The notes under the pieces: model-generated
Database searches by the model: none
The model's input: only the letters and a program-made list of their open reading frames with translations
Told to the model about the DNA's origin: nothing
Program-made: the position numbers and the translations under genes
Source of the DNA: Rhea pennata
Lineage: Eukaryota; Chordata; Aves; Rheiformes; Rheidae
NCBI RefSeq assembly: GCF_028389875.1
Contig: NW_026907675.1
Coordinates: 4,774,001-4,838,000 of the forward strand
Direction: 5' to 3'
DNA length: 64,000 bases
In this document: piece by piece, positions 11,820-23,569 of the stretch
Numbering within the stretch: the stretch's first letter is position 1
Layout of the letters: every line of letters begins with the position of its first letter

Positions 11820-14560
11820 CAGATCCACCATCTCTAGCAACCTCCCTGGCCTGCTACCTTCCCCAGGAGATGCACACCAAATAGCTGAGCCTGGCACAAG
11901 CACACACGGTCATGGGAGAGGAAAAATGCTGCCATTCAGCTACTGTGTGTGAATGGGCAGTGTGGGAGCACAGAGCTGTGTGCTTGTGGGGCAAATGTAG
12001 GTGTCCTGGGAAAGGCACCAGGACATGGAAGGTGCAAGAGAGAAAAGCCCAGGGTGTTCCCTGTGTTGCATGGACACACAGGGAAGCTGCCACAGGGCCA
12101 CTGTCCCAGACCAGCCCCACAAAGGGTCTCTGTATCCTGACAGAGGGGAAAATACCAGCCTTGCAAGGCCCCTCTTTTCCCAGAAAATCCTGGAGTACAG
12201 CTCTCTGCTGACCCCCGTGTGGGGCATAGCCCAGGATGGGCAAGGGCTGGGTGCTCAGACCCCCTCCCCCTCCAGACTCTGGGGGGTCATTTAAGAGTCA
12301 TTTGATAATACTCCAGCCCTTTCCGTGTATGAGGTCTCTGGTGGCAGCTCCAGCTGAGCTCTGGCTTTCCTCACTCCATCCCTGCATGCACAGACAGAAT
12401 CTTGATGCTCCCCTAGGCAGCCTGGCCACCTTCCATCCTCTGTGCGCTTCCACCCTCACACCCTGAGTGCTGGTGCTGGTGGCAGGACAGATGTGGAGGA
12501 TCCCCGACAGCAGTTCCTGCAGGAGCTCCCCAGGGAAATGCTGTTCCCAGCCCCACCTCAGCCCCAGCTGCAGCATGACAGAGGGGAGCTGCCCTATCCC
12601 AGTCCACCCTGATGGTGCCAGTTCCACCTCAGGCTGCTCCTGAAAGTCTCCAGCACATCCCTGGAGGGAGCTGGAGTTGCCTCAGGCCCCAAGGTAGTCT
12701 GCAGGCAGGAGGGCTTGACTTGGGCACAGCAGCAGTGGTAGTGAGAGCAGAGGCAGGAGCAGGGAAATTGGGGTGAAGACCCCTGCCCTCAGCTGCATGG
12801 CTGGGACACTCAACAGCTGATGTCTTTGTAGCTGGCCAGGCCCCAGCTGCAGGGTAGATCCCTGCTTGAGGACAGCAGCATCAGAATTTTCATGGGCTCC
12901 AGTGTAGCTGTGACTGTGGGGACAGAGCAGACCTAGGCAAAAACAACTCCAAAGGCTGGCGGTGGAAAAGGCAGTGTGGGGCTGGTGAAGGCCCTCTCTC
13001 TTCTCTCCATGGGGAAGAGAGTCCCCAGGCAATCCTGGACTCCACCTTAGCCTACAGGAGGGGAACACATGGAGGGTGGAAGAGGCAGACAGAGCCTCTG
13101 GGAGCAGGGGTGTAAGGGAGTTTTCCAAAGCCCAGGTCTGAGCCCGGGACTTTTGGATCTTCTCCCAACACTCTCCCAGCAGTCTCGGTCTGCTCTGCCC
13201 TAGGTGCTCTCCTCCCCCTGCCACCCATGCTGATGCAGAGACAGAGGAGCAAGAATTCATGGAATTGCAGAAGAGTTTTGATGGGAAGAGACTTCAGGAG
13301 GTCTCCAGTCTGACCTCCCACACAAAGCAGGGCTGGGTGGAGCCCTCCAGTCCTATCTGGCCATCGCTGGACTGCACCTGATGCCAATTATTAGCCCCAA
13401 ACCTGCTCTGCTCCTCTTGTCCAGGCAGTGAAGGACAGCACCTCTTGACAGTGGGTCACTTCCCTGACTGCCTTGCCAGCACCCTTGACTCCTGGCTCCC
13501 CTTCCCGCATGGAGCAGCCTCACTCCTGCTGCTCCCAACAGCACCTTCTCTGTTGGAGGAACCCTGTCCCAAATGGTTCATAAGTAGGTGAGTGGTATCA
13601 GAGAAGGACCTTCTCTCCTGACTTTTCATCGTATAATCAGGCCCAGGCAGTTGCCCTTGCTTTTCCATCCACTGAAGAGTCTCTGTTCAATGTTACCTGA
13701 GTAGGGGGCCAAATCTGAAATTCTCCTCACATCTTTACATTGGCTGTCAGGCAAGAGTTTCTGCGTGGATACAGTCACTTTTATACCCACAACGTTCTCT
13801 GTGTCATGCTTGGGTTGCAGTTTTCCTGGCCAAGGCTTTCTAGACTGTAGTGAGGTGACAGGGCCGAGGTAGAGATGAGGAATTAGGTCAGCAGGACAAG
13901 GACAGGGTCAGGTCAGGACTTGCGAGGTGCGGGGCCAGGCACAGCTAAGCCCCACAGCGTTACTCAGGCCAGGCCCATGGAAAAGGGCAGCAGCTCCACA
14001 TCAAGGGGGATGAGGTCCTGCAGTGAGGCCTGTCACTGTCTCCCTTGTTCTTGAGCCCAGCAGATCCTCCTCCTTGTCTGCCTGAAGACCCTCCATGCCC
14101 ACCTTGCTGCTGTGAACAGCATGAAAGCCCTGGCCTTGCAGCACCTCCGGCAGCTTCTGCTGCCCTGGGGACAGAGCTGCCTGCCCTGAGATGATACACA
14201 GAGGAATCAAGCTCTCCTTCTTTTTTCCTGTCTCTGAATACTGCCCTGCTATTTTGCTGTGACGTCTCTGCTCCCCAGAGAAGCTTTCTCCTGGTCAGAG
14301 TATCCATGCTGGCCTGGCCATTCCTGCACCCCTGCCCTGTGCTCCCCGCAGTGCCCCAGGGTGGTGAAGCTGAGCTCTCCTAATGGACACAGGACCCATG
14401 GTCTCACCTCATTGGTCTTTATCTGAGCCTGACTCTGGGCCCCTGAGCTCCCTTGGTGTCACTACCAAAAGAGACACTGCAAAGGGAAACTCCTCTCATT
14501 GCACTGGAGGCATCCAAGCGAGCTCAGCCTTGCAGGCTGTGAGGTTCCTCTGTTAGAGTT
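11820..14560 (+). repeat. Segmental duplication unit X, copy 2, leading into OR cassette A
   Basis: This stretch matches 1130-2240 and 50815-53490 in direct orientation. The stretch from about 13811 (GGCCAAGGCTTTCTAGACTG) matches 51550 onward, so units X and the OR cassette were duplicated together in this copy and in the one at 50.8-62.9 kb. No gene was recognised; open frames are not conserved between copies. Confidence 0.75.
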
Positions 14561-14569
14561 ATACTGATG

Positions 14570-15300
14570 AAACCCTCAAATACTTAACAAGACTCAAGGA
14601 CAAGGGAGAGAGGATATTGTAAAACAGTCTTGCAAAGGGCAACCAGCTCCAGCCGAATAATCTTGAGGAAACCACAAGATTTTGAAGAATGTGAGGAGTC
14701 GACAAGACAAAAACAGCAGAACAACCCAGAGTAACCTAGAAGTTCATTAAGGCTTATTAACATACTAAACTACACACCCTTAAATGAATAATGAGACGGA
14801 AATGACATGATAATGATGTTACCACCTTCTTCTCTGCTTCTTAAGCTAATGAACAGGAATGTCAAAGCACAAATGCAGAGTGAATATGTGATGTAATAAA
14901 ACTGTAACCAATAGAAAAATTATATATAAAGCACTCCCTGAAAAGTGTGTGTAACTAAAGAAAGAGAAAGGGAGAAGGTGTGCTAGCTTTGTGGATCTAC
15001 CACCTAGCACCCATCTCTGTGCAGAAATGAAATAAACAAGTATCTCGACCCAGTGTTGCTTGCACACCGGGTAACAGCACCCAGTTTTGGGACAACACCT
15101 CCATCAGTGCTGATGCAGAGAGAAGCCAGGCTTCCTGCTTCAGCATAACCTCTAGGTCCAATTCAAATGAGAGATTTCTGGGGAGATGGAGTATGAACTG
15201 AACTTTTTGTTTGTTTTTAACATGGATGCAAAAGAGACAAGAAGGAAATGCAGAACACACAGCCTTGATTCTAGACATCCTAGTGAGTGAATGCACGTGG
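14570..15300. other. AT-richer stretch 3' of the first OR, no gene seen
   Basis: This is the 3' flank of the minus-strand OR. It is more AT-rich than its surroundings and has no recognisable gene or repeat family. No clear minus-strand AATAAA was found close to the OR stop codon, so the transcript end is unknown. Confidence 0.5.
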
Positions 15301-15305
15301 GCCAG

Positions 15306-16241
15306 TTATTGGTGCTGACCTTGTACCCGTTGGATGAGTTTCCTCAGTGCATCCTTGAGCTCCTTGTTCCTCATGCTGTAGATGAGGGGGTTCACGGTTG
15401 GAGGCACCACCGAGTACAGAACAGCCACCACCAGATCCAGAGCTGGGGAGGAGAGGGAGGGGGGCTTCAGGTAGGCAAAAAATATTGTGCTGACAAACAG
15501 GGAGACCGCAGACAGGTGCAGGAGGCACATGGAAAAGGCTTTGTGCCGGCCCTGCTCAGAGGGCATCCTCAGCACAGCAGTGAAGACCTGCACATAGGAC
15601 ACCACGATGAAAACAAAACACCCTAAGCCTAAACAGGCAGTAATCACGATAAGCCCAACTTCTGTAAGGTAGGATTCTGAGCAGGAGAGCCTGAGGATCT
15701 GAGGGATCTCACAGAAGAACCGGTCCACTGTGTTGCCTTGGCAGAGAGGTATGGAAAATGTGTTGGCAGTGTGCAGGAGAGCATTGAGAAAACCACTGGC
15801 CCAGGCAGCTGCTGCCATTTTGACACAGGCTCGGCTGCCCATGATTATGTTGTAGTGCAGGGGTTTGCAAATGGCAACATAGCGGTCATAGGCCATGACT
15901 GTGAGAAGATAATACTCTGTTGAACATAAGAAAATAAAGAAAAAGACTTGAGCAGCACATCCCAAGTAGGAAATGTCTCTGGTGTCCCACAGGGAATTGA
16001 CCATGGATTTGGGGACAGTGGTGGAGATGGTGCCAAGGTCCAGAACGGAGAGGTTGAGGAGGAAGAAGTACATGGGGGTGTGCAGGTGGTGGTCGCAGGT
16101 TACTGCTGTGATGATGAGGCCGTTGCCCAGGAGGGCAGCCAGGTAGGTGCCCAGGAAGAGCGAGAAGTGCAAGAGCTGCAGCTCTCGTGTGTCTGTAAAT
16201 GCCAGGAGGAGGAACTCGTTGAAGGAGCTGCCGTTGGACAT
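15306..16241 (-). CDS. Olfactory receptor, OR14-like (avian gamma-c type), intact
   Basis: A 311-codon seven-transmembrane odorant receptor, the usual length for the family, expected to couple to the olfactory G protein in sensory neuron cilia. I start at the ATG at 16241, giving MSNGSS with an N-glycosylation site at N3. The frame is open three codons further, but only from a TTG. Visible family marks are GN at 39-40 in TM1, HTPMYFFL after TM1, D68 in TM2, C95 at the TM3 start, MAYDRYVAIC at 116-125, SYVQVF in TM5, KAFSMC before TM6 and NPLIYSMRN in TM7. No stop or frameshift is seen. It is the most divergent of the three ORs here. The OR14 assignment is by recognised motifs such as AAAAWASGF and LLHTANTFS, without a tree. 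Confidence 0.93.
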   Translation of the reverse strand: MSNGSSFNEFLLLAFTDTRELQLLHFSLFLGTYLAALLGNGLIITAVTCDHHLHTPMYFFLLNLSVLDLGTISTTVPKSMVNSLWDTRDISYLGCAAQVFFFIFLCSTEYYLLTVMAYDRYVAICKPLHYNIIMGSRACVKMAAAAWASGFLNALLHTANTFSIPLCQGNTVDRFFCEIPQILRLSCSESYLTEVGLIVITACLGLGCFVFIVVSYVQVFTAVLRMPSEQGRHKAFSMCLLHLSAVSLFVSTIFFAYLKPPSLSSPALDLVVAVLYSVVPPTVNPLIYSMRNKELKDALRKLIQRVQGQHQ

Positions 16242-16265
16242 CAGCTCCAACTGGGTATGGGGGGG

Positions 16266-16298
16266 CTGTCCAAGGAGGAAAAGACAGGGACAAGTTAG
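16266..16298 (-). other. Splice acceptor and branch point upstream of first OR
   Basis: On the minus strand a CCTAAC branch-point-like motif (around 16294-16299) and a pyrimidine tract end in CCTTGGACAG, with the AG at 16267-16266. The implied coding exon starts at 16265, leaving 24 nt of 5' UTR. Equivalent sites precede the other two ORs. Vertebrate OR genes commonly have a noncoding 5' exon joined at such a site. Confidence 0.7.
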
Positions 16299-16308
16299 GA
16301 GAGACTTT

Positions 16309-16350
16309 AAAAAAAAAACAAAACAAATAAAAAGAAATTAATAAATATTT
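16309..16350 (+). repeat. A-rich simple sequence
   Basis: Runs of A with interspersed C and T lie in the putative 5' intron of the first OR (as T-rich sequence on the coding strand). The third OR has a TAAA repeat at the matching place. Confidence 0.7.
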
Positions 16351-16529
16351 ACATTTGTTATTAAAAATCTAACATTGCATCTCTATTTGTGAGTAGCTCT
16401 GACACTCAGTTTCTGTCAAATGAAATCCACTCATCTTGTGGCAGGGCTTTTCAGCATCTTCACATCACTTCTCAAGAATGATGGTTACAGAAATGAGTTT
16501 CAGGTATTTTCTTAATATTGTTTATTTTC

Positions 16530-19500
16530 TTTGAGATGCCCCTGTCACCCCTGAGGAGTGCTCCTTAAGAGCAGAAATCCTCGGCATTTCCACTTCGAGT
16601 CCTGAGAGGAAAGCATCCACTGGCACTTGGTGCCGAGAGGGGACATCTCGCCTGTCTGTTAGTCTCATTCCCTGCCCTGCTGTGCTCCTGCCCATTTGAA
16701 CTGGAGGATGATGTTACTCTAAAAAGCAGCCAGCCCCTGCTGAGAGCAGAGGAGTCCTGTTTCAAAGTGCAGGTTTCCAAATTTTCCTCCCTTTCTCCAG
16801 GCACCTGAGGGAGCTCTCCACATTCCCCTTCCAGCCAAGGACAAACAAGGCTCTTTTCAGCTGCTCATTTGCAGTCTCCCACCACCATCTCCATACTGCC
16901 AGTATCTCTGCACCTTCTGTATGGGGCTCTCAGATATCACAGCAATGATATGAGACAGAAGAGCCTTTCTATAGGGCAGCTTGTAGCCTGCAGGACACTA
17001 TAAGGAAACAGTCAAATGACTCTTAGGACTGGAGATGGGCTCTCCTTAAGGGAGAGTCAGTTCATTTCCAAACCCCACAGACTCCTTTCTCTGGAGCTCC
17101 ACAGATTAGCAGGGGCCTGGGGACACCTCACTCCCAAGCAGACCCCTCTGTTCCTGACTTGCAGCATCATCATTTAAACTGCAGCTGAAAATTCCCAACC
17201 CCAGAAAGCCCAAAAGCAAGAACAGGAGCATCATGGAGGGGAAACAAGGAGCAACAGCATGATTCTGCTGCCAAGGGAGGCAAGGGGAGAGAGGCAGATG
17301 GGAAGGCAGGCAAGGCTTCATCTTGCCTGGCTGGGCATGCAACCTCACTGACGGCAACATGGCAAGGCAGTGGATCTCAACCCCTTTGTGGGGCAGCGTG
17401 AGATGGGCTCGTGGCAAGAGAGATACCCCTCTCCTCTGCCAGAGGTCTGGCTGCAAAGGAGGGGGCTTATACCCTGGACCCTGTGGCTGTCAGGGCAGGG
17501 ACTCTTCTGAGTGGGAGGGGAGAAACTGGAGGCTTGCTCAGAGGAAGGTGTCTGCATCAGAGGGACTGACCTTCACTTGGCCATATCCATCCTCCCATGA
17601 TGATTCTGTTCGCAGCTCCCTCTCATTCTCTGCCCATCTCTACTGCCTGCAGCTGTTCCTGCTGCCTGGAGCTTCCTCTGTCCAGATGTATTTCCCCTGT
17701 CAGTGCACACAGACCCTGTCCCTGTGTGTGCTCAGTTCTGCCCTACAGAAACTTCCCAGCACAGGGCACTGTCCAAGGGCATCTCTGTGCATTCAGGTCC
17801 TAAGGAGTAGGTCACAAAAGCCCTGAGAAGTCCATAAAGATGCTGCTGGTGCTGCTGTAGGGGGAAGGGGAGTTGAAGGGCTTTGATGATCTTTCTCACA
17901 GACCTGTTGATCTCTGAGAGTGAAGATTTGTGAATCCTAGTTTCTTGACAAAAGAGGAAACACTTTCCCTTTTTCTTCCTCTCAGTATTAGGAAACTGAA
18001 AGACCTGGAAGGAAAGCTCCTTCCCTTTTCTGTAGCCTTTTCTTCACCTTCCCTGCAGTGCTGCCATCACTGCTCTGAATCACAGCCCTGCGCATACCTG
18101 GGTGCATATCCCAGCTTCACAGCCCTGCAGCCGTCCTTGGGAGAAAGTAGCAGCATGCCCTGTGCTGTGGCAGTGTGGCAGGGGATCTCTGCTCTGAAGC
18201 ATCCTGCTCTCCTCTACAAAGGAGAGTGATCCTTGAGGGATGTGAAAGGTTTAGGAGACCCTTCCAGGAACCCTCCATAGCATTGCCCTGCAGCCAGAGA
18301 CTTACTGTGTCAAGGGCTGTGAAGATTTCTCCCACAAGAAGCTCTCCTCTGTCCTCTCATTCCACACAGCCTTTTACCTCTCTGTCATGTCTCATCTCAC
18401 GTCACCAGCAGCAGGCAGTGCCCGGAGCCCTACTGCTCTTTGCAGAGGAGCTGCTCCTGCACACAGCTGTCTCTGGGCAGTGTTGCGAGTTTGCCATGAG
18501 CTACCTCCATCCCAGGAGCCTGGCCCCACTCAGGAGCAGAGGCCCAGCTGAAGGCATGACTTTCTCTGTCCCTTGGGCTACCTCCCCCTGGGAAATGTTC
18601 ACAGAGGTAAAGCAAAATGATCACCTTTGGTCCCTCTCTAAACAACACAGAGAGACCAGTTACAGCTTTGTCAGTTGTTTCATCGGAGGATGGTTATCTA
18701 CAAGAGGTGGAAACATCCCACCCTGGAAATCCATATTCCCGTGTCTTAACGAGGGAGGATACCTAGATGTGGACAAGAAGGGAGCCCTTTGACATGAGCA
18801 TTGACATGCTTCAGGTTCTCATTCAGATGACACAAGCTGGTCATTGCATGCCCATTTAGAAGGCCCTGGGCTGCAGCAGAATTCAGCTCCCTACTGTAAA
18901 CTCCACTTACACACAGGAGGTGGGATTCCCCTTGCCCAAGCTGAAATGGTGCACAACAGAGAATGTCTGCATGGGTGCACGTTGGCTAAGCTCCATTATA
19001 ATCACTGGAGATGGAGGCTGGGAGTCAGCTGCTCACATGCAAACACCTGGTGACACTGGAAGAGTCAGAGGTGGTACCAGGCCTGTGCATTGTCTGTTTG
19101 CTCTGGTGGAGCAACTGGGAGACCCACATCCTTATGGAGCATCAGCTAAGGGATAGGTGGGGAATTTCCTTGACCATCTCAAACGACAGTAGATGCCTTC
19201 TACAATTAGTGCTCCACTCACTCTGAAGCTCAGACATATGAAGATCCCAATGGTACAAACACAAACAGCTCACGTAATTCAGTGCAGACACCTGATTTAA
19301 TGACATAGAAATAGGCTGGCAGGGCCATGTCAGATGTTGCATGTCCAGCAAAACTACAGGTTTCTAGTAGTTAAAGTTTGAGACCTAAGGAAATTTATGC
19401 TCCCTTGGAGATTTTGCTGGCAAGTGCCCCAGGGCATCTTGGGTTTTCCCCACGTGCCTAAACAACTGAATCCCACTACTGCCTTTAGGTACAGTCTCTA

Positions 19501-20200
19501 CTGTCTACGTCCAAGCATGCTCCACAAATGGGAGGCACATCACACCAAGGTCTCCACTCAAGTCTCTGCACTTTCAAATCAGGCCTCAGGGACTTCTTGA
19601 GTGGAACTTTGTCCTGCCTGCAGATTGGTTCAAGTCTGTCACAGGCACCAAGGTGCCACAGAGTCAGCTAGGCAGCCAATCCCTCCCCTGTCAGTACTGG
19701 GCAGCCCAGCTCCGTTTCTCCCTGGCCTTGGGCACTGTAGGGTCTGCTCTCTTAGTGGGAACCTCCTTTCACTATTACATTACCACCTGCTATCCATGCT
19801 GTGATGTCACCACCTGCAGTCAAAGCCTTTCCATACATATGGTTCTTGGTGACATGTTTCCTGGGACAAATCTTCAGCCAGCTCTGTACAGATGCTCTGT
19901 AGCCCAGATATACACAAACATATGCAGCCTGGGGTGCAACAAGGAGCAAATGGAGATGCACAAGGTGTCACAGGAGTGCCACATGGTTAGAATTACAGAG
20001 ATGTGGTGGGATCAATTGCATGACTGGAGTCCTTCACAAACAGGGTGCAAGTTCTTCAGCAGAGGCCACCAGGGAAAATGGAGGGAAGGACGCCCTGTGT
20101 GAGATGGGATAGCTTGGATGTACAGACCTCTTCCATGGGATGGACAAGGGTGGCGTCTCTGAAGGGTAGATGAGCCCAGAAAGGCTGGCAGTAATTAAGT
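16530..20200 (-). repeat. OR cassette A, upstream portion
   Basis: This portion matches 55050-58600 in the same orientation and, inverted, about 34800-36600. Examples are GAGATGCCCCTGTCACCCCT (16535 and 55055), CATTGCCCTGCAGCCAGAGA (18281, inverted near 36570) and the block at 19690-19810 against 58260-58370 and, inverted, 34915-35020. It therefore belongs to the duplicated OR unit. No coding frame is conserved among the three copies. It may hold the OR promoter and first exon, which I could not locate. Confidence 0.75.
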
Positions 20201-20407
20201 ACCTATCAAGCACAAGAATGCTCCATATCAGTAGTTTGTAAAGTCAGTGGACATATCCAGAGTCAAGCTTGGCTAAAGAGGGAGCTCACACCTGATTTCC
20301 AAGGCAAAGGCTAAACACACTGCTCTCCCAGAGACCTTCCTGGAACCTCACGCCAGGAGCAGGAGGGGATGTATGGGCATGGCCATGTCCAAAAATAGCC
20401 TCCAAAC

Positions 20408-22242
20408 AGAATCACTCAATCACAGAACGGCTGATTTGGAAGGGATCTCTGGAGATCACCTAGTCCAACCTCCCTTCTCTAGCAGGATTACCTACAGCAT
20501 GGTAGACAGGGTTGCATCCAGGCGGGCCTTGGATATCTCCAGAGAAGGAGACTCCACAACCTCTCTGGGCAATCTGTTCCAGTGCTCTGTCACTCTCAGA
20601 GGAAAGAAATTATCCCTTACGTTCAGGTGGAACTTCCTGTGGTTCTTTTTTTGCCCATTGCCTCTTGTCCTGTCACACGGGGCAGCTGAAAAGAGTTTGG
20701 CCCCATCCCCTCGACACCTTCCCTTCAGGTACTTATACACATTGATAAGACCCCGCCCCCCCAGTCTTCTCTTCCCCAGGCTAAACAGGCCCAGCTCTCG
20801 CAGCCGTTCCTCATAGGGCAGAGGACCTCCAGCCCTCTGATCATCCTCGTAGCCCTACGCTGGACTCTCTCCAGTAGCTCCATGTCTCTGTTGTAGTGGG
20901 GAGCCCAGAACTGGACGCAGTACTCAAGAGGTGGCTTCCCCAGGGCTGAGTAGAGCGGCAGGATCACCTCCCTCGACCTGATGGCAACAGTCTTTGTAAT
21001 GCACCACAGGAGATCATTGGCCTTCCTGGCCACAAGTTCATGCTGCTGGCTCATAGTCAAATGCTTGTCCACCAGCACTCCCCGGTCCTTCTCTGCAGAG
21101 CTGCTCTCCAGCAGGTCAGCCCCCAGCCTCTACTGGTGCAAGGAGTTATTCCTTGCTAGGAGCAGGAGCCTGCACTTGCCCTTGTTGAATGTGAGGAGGT
21201 TCCTCTCTGCCCAGCTCTCCAGCCTGTCCAGGTCTCTCTAAATGGCAGCACAGCCCTCAGGTGGATCAGCCACTCCTCCCGGCTTGGTATCATCAGCAAA
21301 CTTGCTGAGGAGGCACTCTGTCCCTTCATCCAGGTCATTGATGAAGAAGTCAAACAGGATGGGACCCAGTCCTGAGCCCTGGGGAACTCCACTAGCCACA
21401 GGCCTCCAACTACACTCCGCACCACTGGTGATAACCCTCTGAGCTCTGCCATTCAGCCAGTTCTCAATCCACCTTACTGCCCACTCATCTAACCCACACT
21501 TCCTGAGCTTCTCTAGGAGGATGTTATGGGAGACAGCGTCAAAAGCTTTGCTGAAGTCAAGGTACTCAATGTCCACTGCTCTCCCCTCATCTACCCAGTC
21601 AGTCATGCCATCCTAGCAGGCTATCAGATTGGTTAAGCAGGATTTCCCCTTGGGGAATCCATGCTGACTACTCCTGACCTCTCCTCCATATGCTTGGAGA
21701 TGACATCCAGAATGAGCTGTTCCATCCCCTTTCCAGGGATGGAGGTGAGGCTGACTGGCCTGGATTTGCCTGGGTCCTCCTTCTTGCCCTTTCTGAAGAC
21801 TGGAGTAACATTGGCTTTCTTCCAGGCCTCCGGCACCTCTTCAGTTCTCCACAACCTTTCAGAAATGATGGAGAGTGGCCTGACAACAACGTCCCCCAGC
21901 TCCCTCAGTATCCGTGGGGACATCCCTTCAGGACTCACCGAGCTGTGGACATCAGGTTTGCCCAGATCGCTAACCTGATCGTCCTTGACCAAAGGAAACT
22001 CTTCCCTTCTCCAGACTTTCTCCCTAACATCCAGGCTGAAGGATTCATAAGGGCTGCCCTTAGCAGTGAAAACTAAAGCAAAGAAGGCATTCAGTAATAT
22101 TGCCTTCTCTGGAGCCTTTGTCACCAGGGCCCCTGCCTCATTCAGTAGTGGGCCCACACTTTCCCCAGTCCTCCTCTTGCTACTGATGTATTTGAAGAAG
22201 CCCTTCCTATTGTCCTTAACATCCCTTGCCAGACTCAATTCC
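20408..22242 (-). mobile_element. CR1 retrotransposon, ~1.8 kb, 5'-truncated
   Basis: The antisense orientation is shown by the CR1 3' end at the left (AATCACAGAACGGCTGATTT-like) and by ORF2 frames on the minus strand. It is the longest CR1 here but still lacks the endonuclease and 5' portions; full CR1 is about 4.5 kb by general knowledge. The left end lies just right of OR cassette A. Confidence 0.92.
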
Positions 22243-22244
22243 AA
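20725..22244 (-). pseudogene. CR1 ORF2 fragment (reverse transcriptase)
   Basis: The minus frames encode the C-terminal part of CR1 ORF2. 22244-21633 gives the region before the RT core (for example PEAWKKANVTPVF and KEDPGKSRPVSLT). 21606-21238 gives the RT core with [28 protein letters not shown] and the catalytic FADD. 21078-20725 gives the segment after RT ([20 protein letters not shown]). The first part is in a different frame from the other two and stops separate them, so it is dead. Both RT metal-binding aspartate motifs are still readable. Confidence 0.88.
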
Positions 22245-22399
22245 CTGAAGGATGAGAACAGTCTGGGAAAACTGTTACTGGTGGGTAACATGGGTCATAT
22301 GGGCAGAATCACTTATCTCTAATAAACTCCTGTACTTGACACACAATTTCTCTCAAGCTCAGTGTGACTAATCCTGGAACCTGAAAGACTCCCGAATGT

Positions 22400-23560
22400 T
22401 CCTCTATTGGTGCGTCACAGCCATGTACCTCCTGCTGGCCGACCAGGTACTGAGGTTGAAGTGACCTCACAAGCACAAACAGCAGCCATGGGCCTGGCAC
22501 TGACCTACCAGGGCCACAGGCACAAGTGACCTCAACACCTGCATCAAAGCCATGTGACCACTCCCGGTCCATCAGGGACTGAGGCAGAAGTGGCTTTACG
22601 AGCGTTAACCACACCAATATGCCTGTGCTGGCCAGTGAGGGGCTAAGGCAGAAAGGACCCCACAAGAACAAACAGCAGCAAGGTGCCAGCTCCTGGTCTA
22701 GCACGTCTTGAGACACAATGATCTCAGCATCATCACCAAAGCCACGTGCACGTGGCTGCTCTCTCAGGTTCTCAGGCACAACATCCTCACTGAGACAGCC
22801 AGCAGTAATGGGCCTGATGCTGGCCTACCAGGTATGGATTGAAAAGGGGCCTCACATTAAGCCCTGAAGCCATGTCCCTGCAATTGCCCTATCAGCTACT
22901 GAGTCACCATCGACCTCGCAAGTGGCAGCAGCAGCAATGTGCCTGCTACTGGCCTATCCCACACCGAGGCACCACTGAGCTCACACTCAGCCTCGAAGCC
23001 ATGTGCCTGCTGCACATGGCCTATCACGGACTGAGGCAGAAGCACCTCCCAATCTGCACAAGCAGCAGGTGGGTGCCTCTCCCTGGCCCATGAGGTGCTG
23101 AGGCAGAAGTCACCTCACAGTCAGCATCCAAGCCAGGTGCTGCAGCTCACCTATCAGGTACTGAGGATAAAGAGACCTCACAAGCACCCATCCTCCCCAT
23201 GAGCCTGCTGCTGGCCTATCAGGTACTCAGGCAGAAAGGACCTCAAAGTCCACACTGAAGCTATTAATCGGTTTTCTGCTTAATTGGAGAATACACAGAG
23301 GTGAAATCACAGGAACCTGCACCAACCAAGAGCCTGCTGATGGTCGATCAACCCCAGAGATCAAAGTGACCTCACAAGCAACATCCAAGGAACATGCCTT
23401 CTACTGACCTGTTTTTAACATAGTCCCAAGTGACTTTACAGGCACACATATCATACATGTGCCTTTAACTGACCTATCAGGCACACCAGGGGAAAAAAGT
23501 CACTCTCAGCATCCAAGCCATGTTCGGCCTGGCTGCTTTCATGGCCTGCCACCTTCTGCT
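22400..23560 (+). repeat. ~65-bp minisatellite array, TGACCTCA-containing
   Basis: Degenerate tandem units recur every 59-70 bp, roughly 17 units. Each unit follows the pattern CTATCAGGTACTGAGG, then CAGAAGTGACCTCACAAG, then an AGCC, then ATGTGCCTGCTGCTGGCC. TGACCTCA or close variants fall near 22460, 22520, 22850, 22912, 23112, 23172 and 23349. The same unit occurs inverted at 43150-43975, and single diverged units lie inside unit D (near 6855, 27865 and 63915). Confidence 0.8.
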
Positions 23561-23569
23561 GGTGTATGA

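Noticed and set aside
16242-16250. Three extra N-terminal codons of the first OR
   Set aside because: The upstream start is TTG; the ATG at 16241 matches the start of the other two ORs.
22400-23560. Possible CRISPR-like or gene-coding tandem repeat
   Set aside because: Units are degenerate along their whole length with no spacer-repeat alternation, in a vertebrate setting; minus-strand frames across it are not conserved between units.
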